Position numbers and translations under genes: made by a program
In this document: piece after piece, positions 7,635 to 13,981 of the stretch
Layout of the letters: each line of letters opens with the position of its first letter
Position numbering within the stretch: the stretch's first letter is position 1
The notes under the pieces: model-generated
The model's database searches: none
Told to the model about the DNA's origin: nothing
What the model saw: the letters and a program-made list of their open reading frames with translations, nothing else
Source of the DNA: an uncultured Eubacteriales bacterium
Lineage (GTDB): Bacteria > Bacillota > Clostridia > Oscillospirales > Oscillospiraceae
Reading direction: 5' to 3'
Assembly: GCA_900549545.1 (NCBI GenBank)
Contig: URPA01000019.1
Span: 1-29,439 of the forward strand
Length of the DNA: 29,439 nt

Positions 7635-7648
7635 CGGCTTGCTTTTTT
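7617..7648. terminator. Bidirectional terminator shared by two convergent genes
   Basis: A 14-bp perfect stem (AAAAAAGCAAGCCG at 7617-7630, complement at 7635-7648) with loop ATAA. Both strands end in six Ts after a GC stem. The TAA stop of the membrane-protein gene is in the loop, and the convergent HAD gene's stop begins at the last base of the right arm. Confidence 0.9.
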
Positions 7649-8298
7649 CATCCTCTTATCAGCTTCTCCAGCTCTTCCGGCGTGTCCGCTATGTTCTGCG
7701 CCCCGGCAGCGATGAGCTGCTCCGGGTCGCGAAAGCCCCAGCTGACAGATATGCAGGCCATGCCCGCGTTTTTCGCCGTCTGGATATCCACCTCACTGTC
7801 GCCGACATACACACAGTCGGCGATATCCTCCCCCAGCGCCTTTGCGGCGGCCAGCACCGCGTCCGGGTTCGGCTTGCGGCGGACGGTCGCGCTCTCGCCC
7901 ACCGCCGCCTCCAAAAGCCCCGGGAAATGCTCCCGCGCCAGCTTCTTCACGGCAGCGTCACCCTTGTTGGATATTATCGCGAGCTTCACCCCATCGGCAC
8001 GGAGCCGCTCCATCATGGGGACAATGCCCTCGTATGGCCGGGTATTTATGCTGCAATGGCTGTCGTAGTAGGGCAAGTAAAAGGCCAGCACCCGCTCCGC
8101 CGTTTCATCGTCCGCACACTCGGGCAGGCACCCGCGGATAAGCCGCGCCGCGCCGTTTCCAAGGCTCGCGCGCACTCTCGCCCGGCTCACCGCCGGCAGA
8201 GAAAACTCCTCAAAGCTGCGGTTCACCGCCGCGTGCAGATCGCTAAGCGTATCAAGCACCGTCCCGTCCATATCCAGAAGCACCGCTCTGTATCCCAC
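7648..8298 (-). CDS. HAD-superfamily phosphatase, phosphoglycolate-phosphatase type
   Basis: A 216-aa HAD hydrolase with all four motifs: DMDGT near the N-terminus (nucleophile Asp9, general acid Asp11), ISNKGD (motif II), RRKPNPD with the catalytic Lys (motif III) and YVGDSEVDI (motif IV). A small helical cap lies between motifs I and II, as in the Gph/PpaX/beta-phosphoglucomutase-like subgroup. The natural substrate cannot be read from sequence; phosphoglycolate, pyrophosphate or sugar phosphates are candidates. It begins at a GTG with GGGGG nine bases upstream; no in-frame ATG is available nearby. It appears monocistronic and converges on the membrane-protein operon. Confidence 0.88.
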   Translation of the reverse strand: MGYRAVLLDMDGTVLDTLSDLHAAVNRSFEEFSLPAVSRARVRASLGNGAARLIRGCLPECADDETAERVLAFYLPYYDSHCSINTRPYEGIVPMMERLRADGVKLAIISNKGDAAVKKLAREHFPGLLEAAVGESATVRRKPNPDAVLAAAKALGEDIADCVYVGDSEVDIQTAKNAGMACISVSWGFRDPEQLIAAGAQNIADTPEELEKLIRG

Positions 8299-8316
8299 AA
8301 CATTGACCCCCTATGA

Positions 8317-8365
8317 TTCTTGATGTATAATAATATAATCAAGAACTTTTTGACTATATTATTAT
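8317..8365. promoter_or_regulatory. AT-rich dyad between the HAD and lipoprotein genes
   Basis: An 11-bp perfect inverted repeat (ATAATAATATA 8327-8337, TATATTATTAT 8355-8365) continues inward with TCAA/TTGA after one mismatch. It overlaps a second 8-bp inverted repeat TTCTTGAT / ATCAAGAA (8317-8324 / 8338-8345). It could be an operator for the divergent pair or an RNA hairpin. No regulator gene adjoins it. Confidence 0.5.
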
Positions 8366-8445
8366 CGGTTTTTATTCGAGGCGGGCCTTGCCCCCTCGAG
8401 CTCCCCCGCTGCCCTGTTTTTATGACATTGCAGCAGAGATAGTAA

Positions 8446-8474
8446 TTGCTTTACAGACTGTTATCCATTATACA
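8446..8474 (+). promoter_or_regulatory. Possible promoter of the solute-binding lipoprotein gene
   Basis: TTGCTT (8446-8451), a 17-bp spacer and TATACA (8469-8474). The -10 is good (5/6) but the -35 is weak (3/6). The position, 27 bases before the ATG, is suitable. Confidence 0.4.
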
Positions 8475-8500
8475 TCAGCAAGTCAATAAGGAGAAAACCT

Positions 8501-9607
8501 ATGATCATAAAACGCTGCGTTGCCGCGCTTTTTGCGGCGGCGCTGTGCCTGAGCCTGTGCGCCTGCGGCGGAACGGAAGCGGAAATGCGGGATAATTCTG
8601 AGGCGATAAGCCTCTGGTATGTCTCTGACGCCCCGGTGCAGGAGCTGCTCACGTTGGCGGAGGAATACGCCGAAGAAAACGGAAAGGAATTCATCCTTGC
8701 CCGGAGCTTTGAGGATGAGGCAAGCCTTGCCGCCGCGCTCGACAGCGCAAGGCCCGACCTGCTGCTCTGCTCCCTGCAAAGGGCGGCGGAGCTGTATGAC
8801 CGCGGCCTTCTGCGGGACATTTCGAGCGCCATGACCGCCGCGCCGGGGTACACTGATGACATCTCCGCACTCTGTGCCGGGGCAGGCGCAAGCGTCTTTC
8901 CCATTGGATCGGAGGTCGAGCTTTTGTACACCGCCCCCGGTCTTTTTGATGACGGCGCGCCGGATACCATGGCGGAGCTGCTGACACTCGCTGCAAATTA
9001 CGGGCGCGATACCGGCCTGCCCTTTTTCACAGCGGACAGCTTCGGGGATCTCATATATCAGTCCATGCTCTCACAGGACGAGGAGCTGCACGGGGTGCGG
9101 GAAAAGGATATAAACAGCAAAGCGTATGTAAGCGCGTATAACGCCCTTGCCGAGGCAGCATTTTCCGGCGGAGCAGCCGTGACGGAATACGGCGCGCGGG
9201 AGCTGGTGGACAGCGGATATCTCCCCTGCGCCGCCGCCCGCTCCTCGAGTCTTGTGGGCCTGAGCGCCGATGCCGATATAAGTCTTCTGCCCTCGGCGGG
9301 GAACCGCCGCCTTGCCGACTGTCTGTGCCTCGCCGTGACCGCGCCGGAGGGCAGGCCAACCGGGCGCATAGCCCGCTTTATGAGCTGGCTTTCGGAGCCG
9401 GGGCGCATGAGCTCTCTCGCATTAAACAGCGGCCTTGTCCCCGCCGTGGAGGATGCGTCCCCCATGGGCGAGAGCAGCCTCGCCGCCGCGCTTATGGAGC
9501 TTTATAACAGCTTTGAGCTGCACATTCCTGACTCCGGCGCTGACTATCTGACTAACCGCGCGGAGTATGAGAAGCAGCTGCGCGAGGCGCTGAAATCCTT
9601 GCAATAG
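8501..9607 (+). CDS. Solute-binding-protein-like lipoprotein
   Basis: A 368-aa secreted lipoprotein with a signal peptide ending in the lipobox LCAC (Cys22). The rest resembles family 1 extracellular solute-binding proteins of ABC transporters: the early strand ISLWYVSDAPVQELLTLA, the ARPDLLLCSLQRAAELYDRGLL hinge-strand pattern, and a C-terminal segment LAVTAPEGRPTGRIARFMSW followed by ALNSGLVPAV, which is typical of the family's final lobe. Ligands in this family are usually sugars or oligosaccharides. No permease or ATPase genes lie on either side, so it is an orphan binding protein or has become a sensor. AAGGAG lies seven bases before the ATG. Confidence 0.72.
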   Translation: MIIKRCVAALFAAALCLSLCACGGTEAEMRDNSEAISLWYVSDAPVQELLTLAEEYAEENGKEFILARSFEDEASLAAALDSARPDLLLCSLQRAAELYDRGLLRDISSAMTAAPGYTDDISALCAGAGASVFPIGSEVELLYTAPGLFDDGAPDTMAELLTLAANYGRDTGLPFFTADSFGDLIYQSMLSQDEELHGVREKDINSKAYVSAYNALAEAAFSGGAAVTEYGARELVDSGYLPCAAARSSSLVGLSADADISLLPSAGNRRLADCLCLAVTAPEGRPTGRIARFMSWLSEPGRMSSLALNSGLVPAVEDASPMGESSLAAALMELYNSFELHIPDSGADYLTNRAEYEKQLREALKSLQ

Positions 9608-9661
9608 CGGCGTTTGTGTGTTATTATTTGTCGAGATATATAAAGAAAGGAACTCCCATTT

Positions 9662-10513
9662 ATGAACACTGAAACATACAGACCCCGCCGCAAACTGCGC
9701 GTTCTTGTGCCTGTAATCATCGTCGCGGTCATCGTGGTCATTCTCCTGCTCTCTTCGGTGGCGACGATACCCACCGGGCACACCGGCGTCGTCACCACCT
9801 TCGGCTCGGTCGAGGATTATACCTTTGATTCCGGTGTGCACTTCAAGCTCCCCTGGCAGAAGGTCGTCATGATGGATAACCGCATCCAGAAGCAGACGGT
9901 CAACCTCTCCTGCTTCTCCTCGGATATTCAGGAGGTCTCCATGACCTACACCGTCAACTACCAGATAAACAAGGCCAACGCTCAGAATATATATAAAAAC
10001 ATCGGCACGGATTATTATAACACCGTCATCATCCCCTGCATCACCGAGTCCACCAAGGTCATCACCGCCAAATATTCCGCCGAAGACCTTGTCAGTGAGC
10101 GCACGAACCTCGCCTCCGCCATTGAAGAGGAGCTGACGAGCAAGCTGGCCCTTTTCAATGTGGAGCTTGTGAGCACCTCCATTGAGGATATGGACTTTAC
10201 AGACGCGTTTACCAACGCCGTTGAGGAAAAGCAGGTCGCCCAGCAGAACAAGCTTCGCGCCGAGACCGAGGCCGAGCGCCTGAAGATAGAGGCGGAGGCT
10301 GAGGCCGAAGTCAAGCGCATTGAGGCGCAGGCGGAGGCGGACGCAAAGCTCATTCAGGCCGAGGCGGAGGCTGAGGCAAACCGCAAGGTCGCCGAGTCCC
10401 TGACCGAGGAGATTCTGCGCAACAAGATGCTCGACACCTGGAACGGGGAGCTTCCCCTTGTGACCGACGGCAGCGGCAGCTTGATAAATATTCCTTTGGA
10501 TCAACTTAATTAA
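9662..10513 (+). CDS. SPFH/prohibitin-family membrane protein
   Basis: A 283-aa band-7/SPFH protein. One N-terminal transmembrane segment (about residues 13-33) is followed by the SPFH domain beginning VATIPTGHTGVVTTFGSV and containing DSGVHFKLPWQKV. A long charged coiled coil follows (about 185-260) with heptad-like Ala/Glu-rich EAEAEAE repeats, the usual oligomerisation helix of HflC/stomatin/prohibitin proteins. Such proteins form cage-like ring assemblies in the membrane and often control proteases. It is only 17 bases upstream of a HypB-like GTPase gene. AAAGGAA lies about ten bases before the ATG. A possible weak promoter, TTGTGT-17-TATATA, lies just upstream. Confidence 0.88.
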   Translation: MNTETYRPRRKLRVLVPVIIVAVIVVILLLSSVATIPTGHTGVVTTFGSVEDYTFDSGVHFKLPWQKVVMMDNRIQKQTVNLSCFSSDIQEVSMTYTVNYQINKANAQNIYKNIGTDYYNTVIIPCITESTKVITAKYSAEDLVSERTNLASAIEEELTSKLALFNVELVSTSIEDMDFTDAFTNAVEEKQVAQQNKLRAETEAERLKIEAEAEAEVKRIEAQAEADAKLIQAEAEAEANRKVAESLTEEILRNKMLDTWNGELPLVTDGSGSLINIPLDQLN

Positions 10514-10530
10514 AAATACAGGAGGCCATT

Positions 10531-11199
10531 ATGGAAGGATTCAGAGTGCTCGAAATAAAAAAGAGCGTGTTTGAAAACAACGATAAGGAGGCGGACCTGC
10601 TCCGCCAGCAGCTCAAGAAGGACAAAACCTTCCTGCTCAATCTCATGAGCTCCCCCGGCTCCGGCAAGACCACCACTCTCAAAGCCACCATTGCCGCGCT
10701 CAAGGACGAGTTTTCCATCGGCGTCATGGAGGCTGATATTGACTCCGATGTCGACGCTGCCACCATCGAAAAGACCGGTGCGAAGGTCATTCAGCTCCAC
10801 ACCGGCGGCATGTGCCATCTTGACGCGGGCATGACCCGGCAGGGGCTTGAGGGTCTCGGCGTTGACGGCGTGGACTTTGCCATTCTTGAAAACGTCGGCA
10901 ACCTTGTCTGCCCCGCGGAGTTTGACACCGGTGCCGTCAAAAACGCGATGATCCTCTCCGTTCCCGAGGGGGACGACAAGCCCCTCAAGTACCCGCTGAT
11001 GTTCTCCATCTGCGATGTGCTGCTCATAAACAAGATTGACGTCCTGCCCTATTTTGACTTCGACCTTGAGGCCTGCGAGCGCTATGTCCGCAAGCTCAAC
11101 CCTAACATCAAGATAATCCCCTTCTCCGCCAGAAACGGTGACGGTGTTGAAGAGTGGGCCAACTGGCTGCGCGAGCAGATCAACGCTTGGATAAAGTGA
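10531..11199 (+). CDS. hypB: HypB-like nickel-delivery GTPase, orphan
   Basis: A 222-aa SIMIBI-class GTPase of the HypB/UreG group. P-loop SSPGSGKTT (about 40-48), a GGMCHLDA segment with the metal-binding Cys95-His96 pair, ENVGNLVCP (Cys127) and the guanine-specificity motif NKID (167-170) all match HypB, which hydrolyses GTP to hand nickel to HypA and [NiFe] hydrogenase. It lacks the N-terminal His-rich or CxxCGC nickel-storage extension of some HypBs. No hypA, hypCDEF, hydrogenase or urease genes are in the window. It is therefore a stand-alone copy whose client is unknown. A strong GGAGG lies seven bases before the ATG, and its stop overlaps the next gene's GTG by four bases. Confidence 0.87.
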   Translation: MEGFRVLEIKKSVFENNDKEADLLRQQLKKDKTFLLNLMSSPGSGKTTTLKATIAALKDEFSIGVMEADIDSDVDAATIEKTGAKVIQLHTGGMCHLDAGMTRQGLEGLGVDGVDFAILENVGNLVCPAEFDTGAVKNAMILSVPEGDDKPLKYPLMFSICDVLLINKIDVLPYFDFDLEACERYVRKLNPNIKIIPFSARNGDGVEEWANWLREQINAWIK

Positions 11200-12545
11200 A
11201 ATCTGAGCCCAAGCCGACAAAAACCGCCCCGCGTAAGCATGGGGCGGTTTTGATCGCCCTGTTTGCGGCTGTGCTTATCGCGCTCCCGGCCGCAGCTTAT
11301 TTTCTGGGCGTTCCCATGCGGTATTCGGCCGCCCGCGCCGCGCTCGACCGGGGCGACTATGAGCGGGCCGAAAGTCTTTTCTCAGGGCTCGACTATAAGG
11401 ACAGCGCTGAGCTTTCAAAGCAGTGCGTCTATCTCCGTGCGGCAGACCTGTTCTCTGCCGGCGAATATGCCGAAGCCGAGACACTTTTTGCATCCCTTGG
11501 CGCGTATGGGGACAGCGCTGAGCAACTTTTGCGCTGTGAATACGCTCTTGCCATGGAACTTTTTGACAGCGGCGACTACATCTCCGCCCTGAGCGCCTTT
11601 GAAGCTCTTGACTACGGCGACAGCGCAGATAAAGCCGAGCTCTGCCGAAGCGCGATACATGACGAGGCCTATGCCGCCATGCGCCGCTGCCAGTTTGACA
11701 CGGCGCAGGAGCTTTTGAGCCATATCTCCGGCTATACTGACAGCGACGATATGTCCGCGTACTGCGCCCGCCGCCTCTCGGCGGAGGCCGGGCACGGTGA
11801 GAATATCTACATCCGCCCCGACACGTTTCTGGAACAATACAACTCCGGGGCCTTATACGGCTTTGATTCGGGGCTTATTTTTGTCCCGGATACCTGTGAT
11901 GAGAATACGGGTATGCTCGTTCTCTATCCCGGCGGCGACGGTGACTTCTTTCTTGATGTTGCCTCCATGCTCTACTATCTGGAGAAATACGAGCCCCAGA
12001 GCATCATCGTTTTCTTCTACACCTCCGGCTCATGGTTTATTGAAGAGCGCAGCCAGAACACGCTTAATATCTGTGAGCATGTGGCCATGGAATGCAGCGT
12101 GTGCGGGTATGAGGTCAATCTTATCGGCATCAGCAACGGTGCCTATGCGGCGCTGCACGGAGCCGCGCAATTTTATACTCTGGGCGGCATCAAGGTACAG
12201 CGCGTCGCTGTGATGGACGCCGGCCTGGATTGGGAGTTTGAGCCGCAGCTCGACGAAACCGAGCGGGCCGTCATAGCGCAAAACGACTGCAAAATCTATC
12301 TGTTTGAGCAGCCCGATGTGCGCCTTGAGCACGAGCCCATCCGCCTCATGGTTGAAGACGGCATGGATGTCACCATGGTCTATTGCAAAAAGCGTGACCA
12401 CGAGGCCATCTCCCGCAACGCCTTCAGGTATGGCGTTCTCTCCTGGTGTCAGGGCGAGCTTGGCTTGCTTGACAGCGAAGAATACACCATTTCCCCCATC
12501 ACCGCCGATGAGCTTGAGGAGTATAGAGTCCGCAGCGCGGGCTGA
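11196..12545 (+). CDS. Membrane-anchored repeat protein with alpha/beta-hydrolase-like domain
   Basis: A 449-aa protein starting at a GTG coupled to the HypB stop (GTGA overlap). A basic N-terminus is followed by one transmembrane helix (about 17-37), then four TPR-like repeats of about 37 residues with the pattern LFxxGxYxxAxxxFxxLxxYxDS (for example LFSAGEYAEAETLFASLGAY and LFDSGDYISALSAFEALDYG). The C-terminal half (about 210-449) looks like an alpha/beta hydrolase: VLYPGGDGDFFLD, nucleophile-elbow-like LIGISNGAYAAL (Ser about 313) and a C-terminal KKRDHEAISRNAF with a candidate catalytic His. It should face outward. The substrate is unknown. Coupling with the SPFH and HypB genes suggests a shared process at the membrane. 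Confidence 0.65.
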   Translation: MKSEPKPTKTAPRKHGAVLIALFAAVLIALPAAAYFLGVPMRYSAARAALDRGDYERAESLFSGLDYKDSAELSKQCVYLRAADLFSAGEYAEAETLFASLGAYGDSAEQLLRCEYALAMELFDSGDYISALSAFEALDYGDSADKAELCRSAIHDEAYAAMRRCQFDTAQELLSHISGYTDSDDMSAYCARRLSAEAGHGENIYIRPDTFLEQYNSGALYGFDSGLIFVPDTCDENTGMLVLYPGGDGDFFLDVASMLYYLEKYEPQSIIVFFYTSGSWFIEERSQNTLNICEHVAMECSVCGYEVNLIGISNGAYAALHGAAQFYTLGGIKVQRVAVMDAGLDWEFEPQLDETERAVIAQNDCKIYLFEQPDVRLEHEPIRLMVEDGMDVTMVYCKKRDHEAISRNAFRYGVLSWCQGELGLLDSEEYTISPITADELEEYRVRSAG

Positions 12546-12618
12546 CGCCCGTCAAGACGAAAAGAGGAAAAAGCGGCTAAATTAGCCGTCGACGGGCGGT
12601 ATGGGTTCGACTCCCGTC
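12546..12618. other. Structured segment with alternative pairings and a T-arm-like motif
   Basis: CGCCCGTC (12546-12553) can pair with GACGGGCG (12591-12598), enclosing a hairpin CGGCTAA a TTAGCCG (12574-12588). The same GACGGG can instead pair with CCCGTC (12613-12618). Within the second hairpin is ATGGGTTCGACTCCCGT, which fits a tRNA T-arm (5-bp stem, TTCGACT loop), but no matching acceptor or anticodon arm is present upstream. On the minus strand the inner hairpin is followed by CTTTTTCCTCTTTT, a possible terminator. Confidence 0.5.
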
Positions 12619-12683
12619 TGCTTATACGACTGGATAGAGTGTTGCCGTCATATATGACATAGCTCAAGCGCAAAGTCACGCAA

Positions 12684-12722
12684 CTTGGCTCTCCCCTTGG
12701 CTGCGCCCGCAGGAGAGCCAAG
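12684..12722. repeat. Copy of the dispersed hairpin repeat
   Basis: An 11-bp perfect inverted repeat CTTGGCTCTCC / GGAGAGCCAAG with the interior GGCTGCGCCCGCAG. The left arm and interior are nearly the same as at 15978-16007; the left arm also matches the minus strand of 2783-2806. Confidence 0.7.
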
Positions 12723-12749
12723 GGATTGTGCAAATTTTCAATACAGCAC

Positions 12750-12787
12750 AACCCCCGGCGGCCCAAAAATTTGGGCTGCCGGGGGTT
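12750..12787. terminator. Strong hairpin at the 3' end of the LysR gene
   Basis: A stem of about 17 bp (AACCCCCGGC g GCCCAAA against TTTGGGCTGCCGGGGGTT, one G-T pair). It starts 8 bases after the minus-strand LysR stop. T-runs after it are weak on both strands, but its position and stability fit a terminator between convergent transcripts. Confidence 0.75.
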
Positions 12788-12795
12788 GCTATATA

Positions 12796-13695
12796 TTACT
12801 TTTCCTCATTCTTTCCGTACATCCTCGCGATGGCGGACTGGGCGCATTTTACGAAACGGCGCACCTTTTTATCGTTTTGCTTGCGCTCGCCATAGATTAT
12901 GCCGAGCGAGCGCCACGCGGGCGGGTCGAGCGGCACAGTGCGGACATTCTCCGTCATGTCGCGCATGATAAGGTCGGACAAGATGCTGACGCCCAGCCCG
13001 TGCTCCACCATGGAGACGATGCCGCCATCGTCAAGATTCGTATACCTTATGGCGGGGCGCACCCTGCCGACGCTCAGGGCGAACAGCGGCAGAATGTCCA
13101 GGTCAAAGCCCGCCGAGGGCATCAGAAACTCCTGTCCGTCAAATCTTTGCATGGGGAAGCTGTCCATTTTCTCCCATGAGCCGGGGAGCACGGCCAGAAG
13201 CGCGTCGTCCATCAGGGGGACCCAGTTGACGCCCTGACACAGCGCCTCCTGATAGCTGGCAAGGGCGCAGTCAAACTCATCACCCTTTACCCCGTCATAA
13301 ATCTCCGTAATGGGGCAGACGTTGATGTTTACATCCGTGTCCGGGCAGTTGCGGCGAAACTCCGCCAGAATGGAAGGCAGCCACTGCCGCGTGATGCTCG
13401 AATACGTCCCGAGGCGCAGAGTGGAAAAGTCCCTCATGCGCAGCTTGTCCGCGCTGCTCTCGAGCGTGGCGGCGGCATCCACCAAAGCGCGCATATGCGG
13501 CAGCAGCTCCTGCCCCGCCGGGGACAGGTGCACCCCGTTCTTGCTGCGCACCAGCAGATTGAGCCCAAGTTCCGACTCCAAGGTATTCATCATGTGTGTT
13601 AGCCCCGACTGCGTATAGCCCAGCTCCGACGCCGCGGAGGTGAGGCTGCCCTTTTCAATGGCCGTCAGCAGGGCGCTTATCTTCTTTACATCCAT
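12796..13695 (-). CDS. LysR family transcriptional regulator
   Basis: A 299-aa LysR-type regulator. The N-terminal winged helix (residues 1-60) contains the signature AIEKGSLTSAASELGYTQSGLTHMM followed by LESELGLNLLVRSKNGV. Residues 90-299 form the periplasmic-binding-protein-like effector domain. It diverges from the sodium symporter gene, and the two promoters overlap, the classical arrangement in which a LysR protein controls its divergent neighbour and itself. The effector is probably related to the transporter substrate (an amino acid or derivative). The start ATG has only a weak AAGAGAAA ribosome site. Confidence 0.9.
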   Translation of the reverse strand: MDVKKISALLTAIEKGSLTSAASELGYTQSGLTHMMNTLESELGLNLLVRSKNGVHLSPAGQELLPHMRALVDAAATLESSADKLRMRDFSTLRLGTYSSITRQWLPSILAEFRRNCPDTDVNINVCPITEIYDGVKGDEFDCALASYQEALCQGVNWVPLMDDALLAVLPGSWEKMDSFPMQRFDGQEFLMPSAGFDLDILPLFALSVGRVRPAIRYTNLDDGGIVSMVEHGLGVSILSDLIMRDMTENVRTVPLDPPAWRSLGIIYGERKQNDKKVRRFVKCAQSAIARMYGKNEEK

Positions 13696-13746
13696 ATTGT
13701 TAAATATTTCTCTTTCTTATGACTCCCGGTTATCCATTAGAAAAAC

Positions 13747-13764
13747 TTATTACATCCATAATAA
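13747..13764. promoter_or_regulatory. Possible LysR operator dyad
   Basis: TTATTA catcca TAATAA is a 6-6-6 perfect dyad next to the overlapping divergent promoters and covering part of the LysR-gene -10 box. Its AT-rich, interrupted form suits a LysR binding site. Assignment is inferred from position only. Confidence 0.4.
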
Positions 13765-13786
13765 TGTAGTGTTTGGTAAATTGCAA
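13758..13786 (-). promoter_or_regulatory. Promoter of the LysR gene
   Basis: On the minus strand, TTGCAA (complement of 13781-13786), a 17-bp spacer and TATTAT (complement of 13758-13763). It overlaps the plus-strand symporter promoter, so RNA polymerase can occupy only one at a time. Confidence 0.6.
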
Positions 13787-13801
13787 GTGAAATGTTATAA
13801 T
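13773..13801 (+). promoter_or_regulatory. Extended -10 promoter of the sodium symporter gene
   Basis: TTGGTA (13773-13778), a 17-bp spacer and TATAAT (13796-13801) preceded by TGT. Transcription from it would give a leader of about 170 nt before the ATG at 13982. Confidence 0.7.
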
Positions 13802-13807
13802 AAACTT

Positions 13808-13981
13808 ACTTTAAACCAAAAGTATTTACGGCGCAGATAATTTTCAGCAGAGATTTTTAGGTTTTCCGGCTTGAGTTTCGCCGTAGATACGCTCAGGAGC
13901 TTGCGGGGGCGTAGTATTTGGGGCTGCGATTTCCGCATTTTTTGGTTATAAGGAAATCAAAATGAAAAGAAGGAGAAATTT
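13808..13981 (+). other. Long structured leader of the sodium symporter mRNA
   Basis: About 170 nt between the predicted transcription start and the ATG. TACGGCG (13827-13833) pairs perfectly with CGCCGTA (13879-13885), enclosing about 45 nt. A second domain has TACGC/GCGTA arms, and a third TGCG atttc CGCA is directly followed by TTTTTT (about 13933-13951), like a weak terminator. No known riboswitch consensus (glycine, T-box, lysine, SAM) was recognised. A cis-acting attenuator is possible. Confidence 0.4.

Noticed and set aside
12580..12640. A tRNA gene at the T-arm-like motif
   Set aside because: No acceptor, D or anticodon arm fits; the possible anticodon loop lacks U33. At most it is a tRNA fragment.
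13808..13981. A known riboswitch (glycine, lysine, T-box or SAM) in the symporter leader
   Set aside because: None of the conserved core sequences of these classes was seen; only generic hairpins are present.
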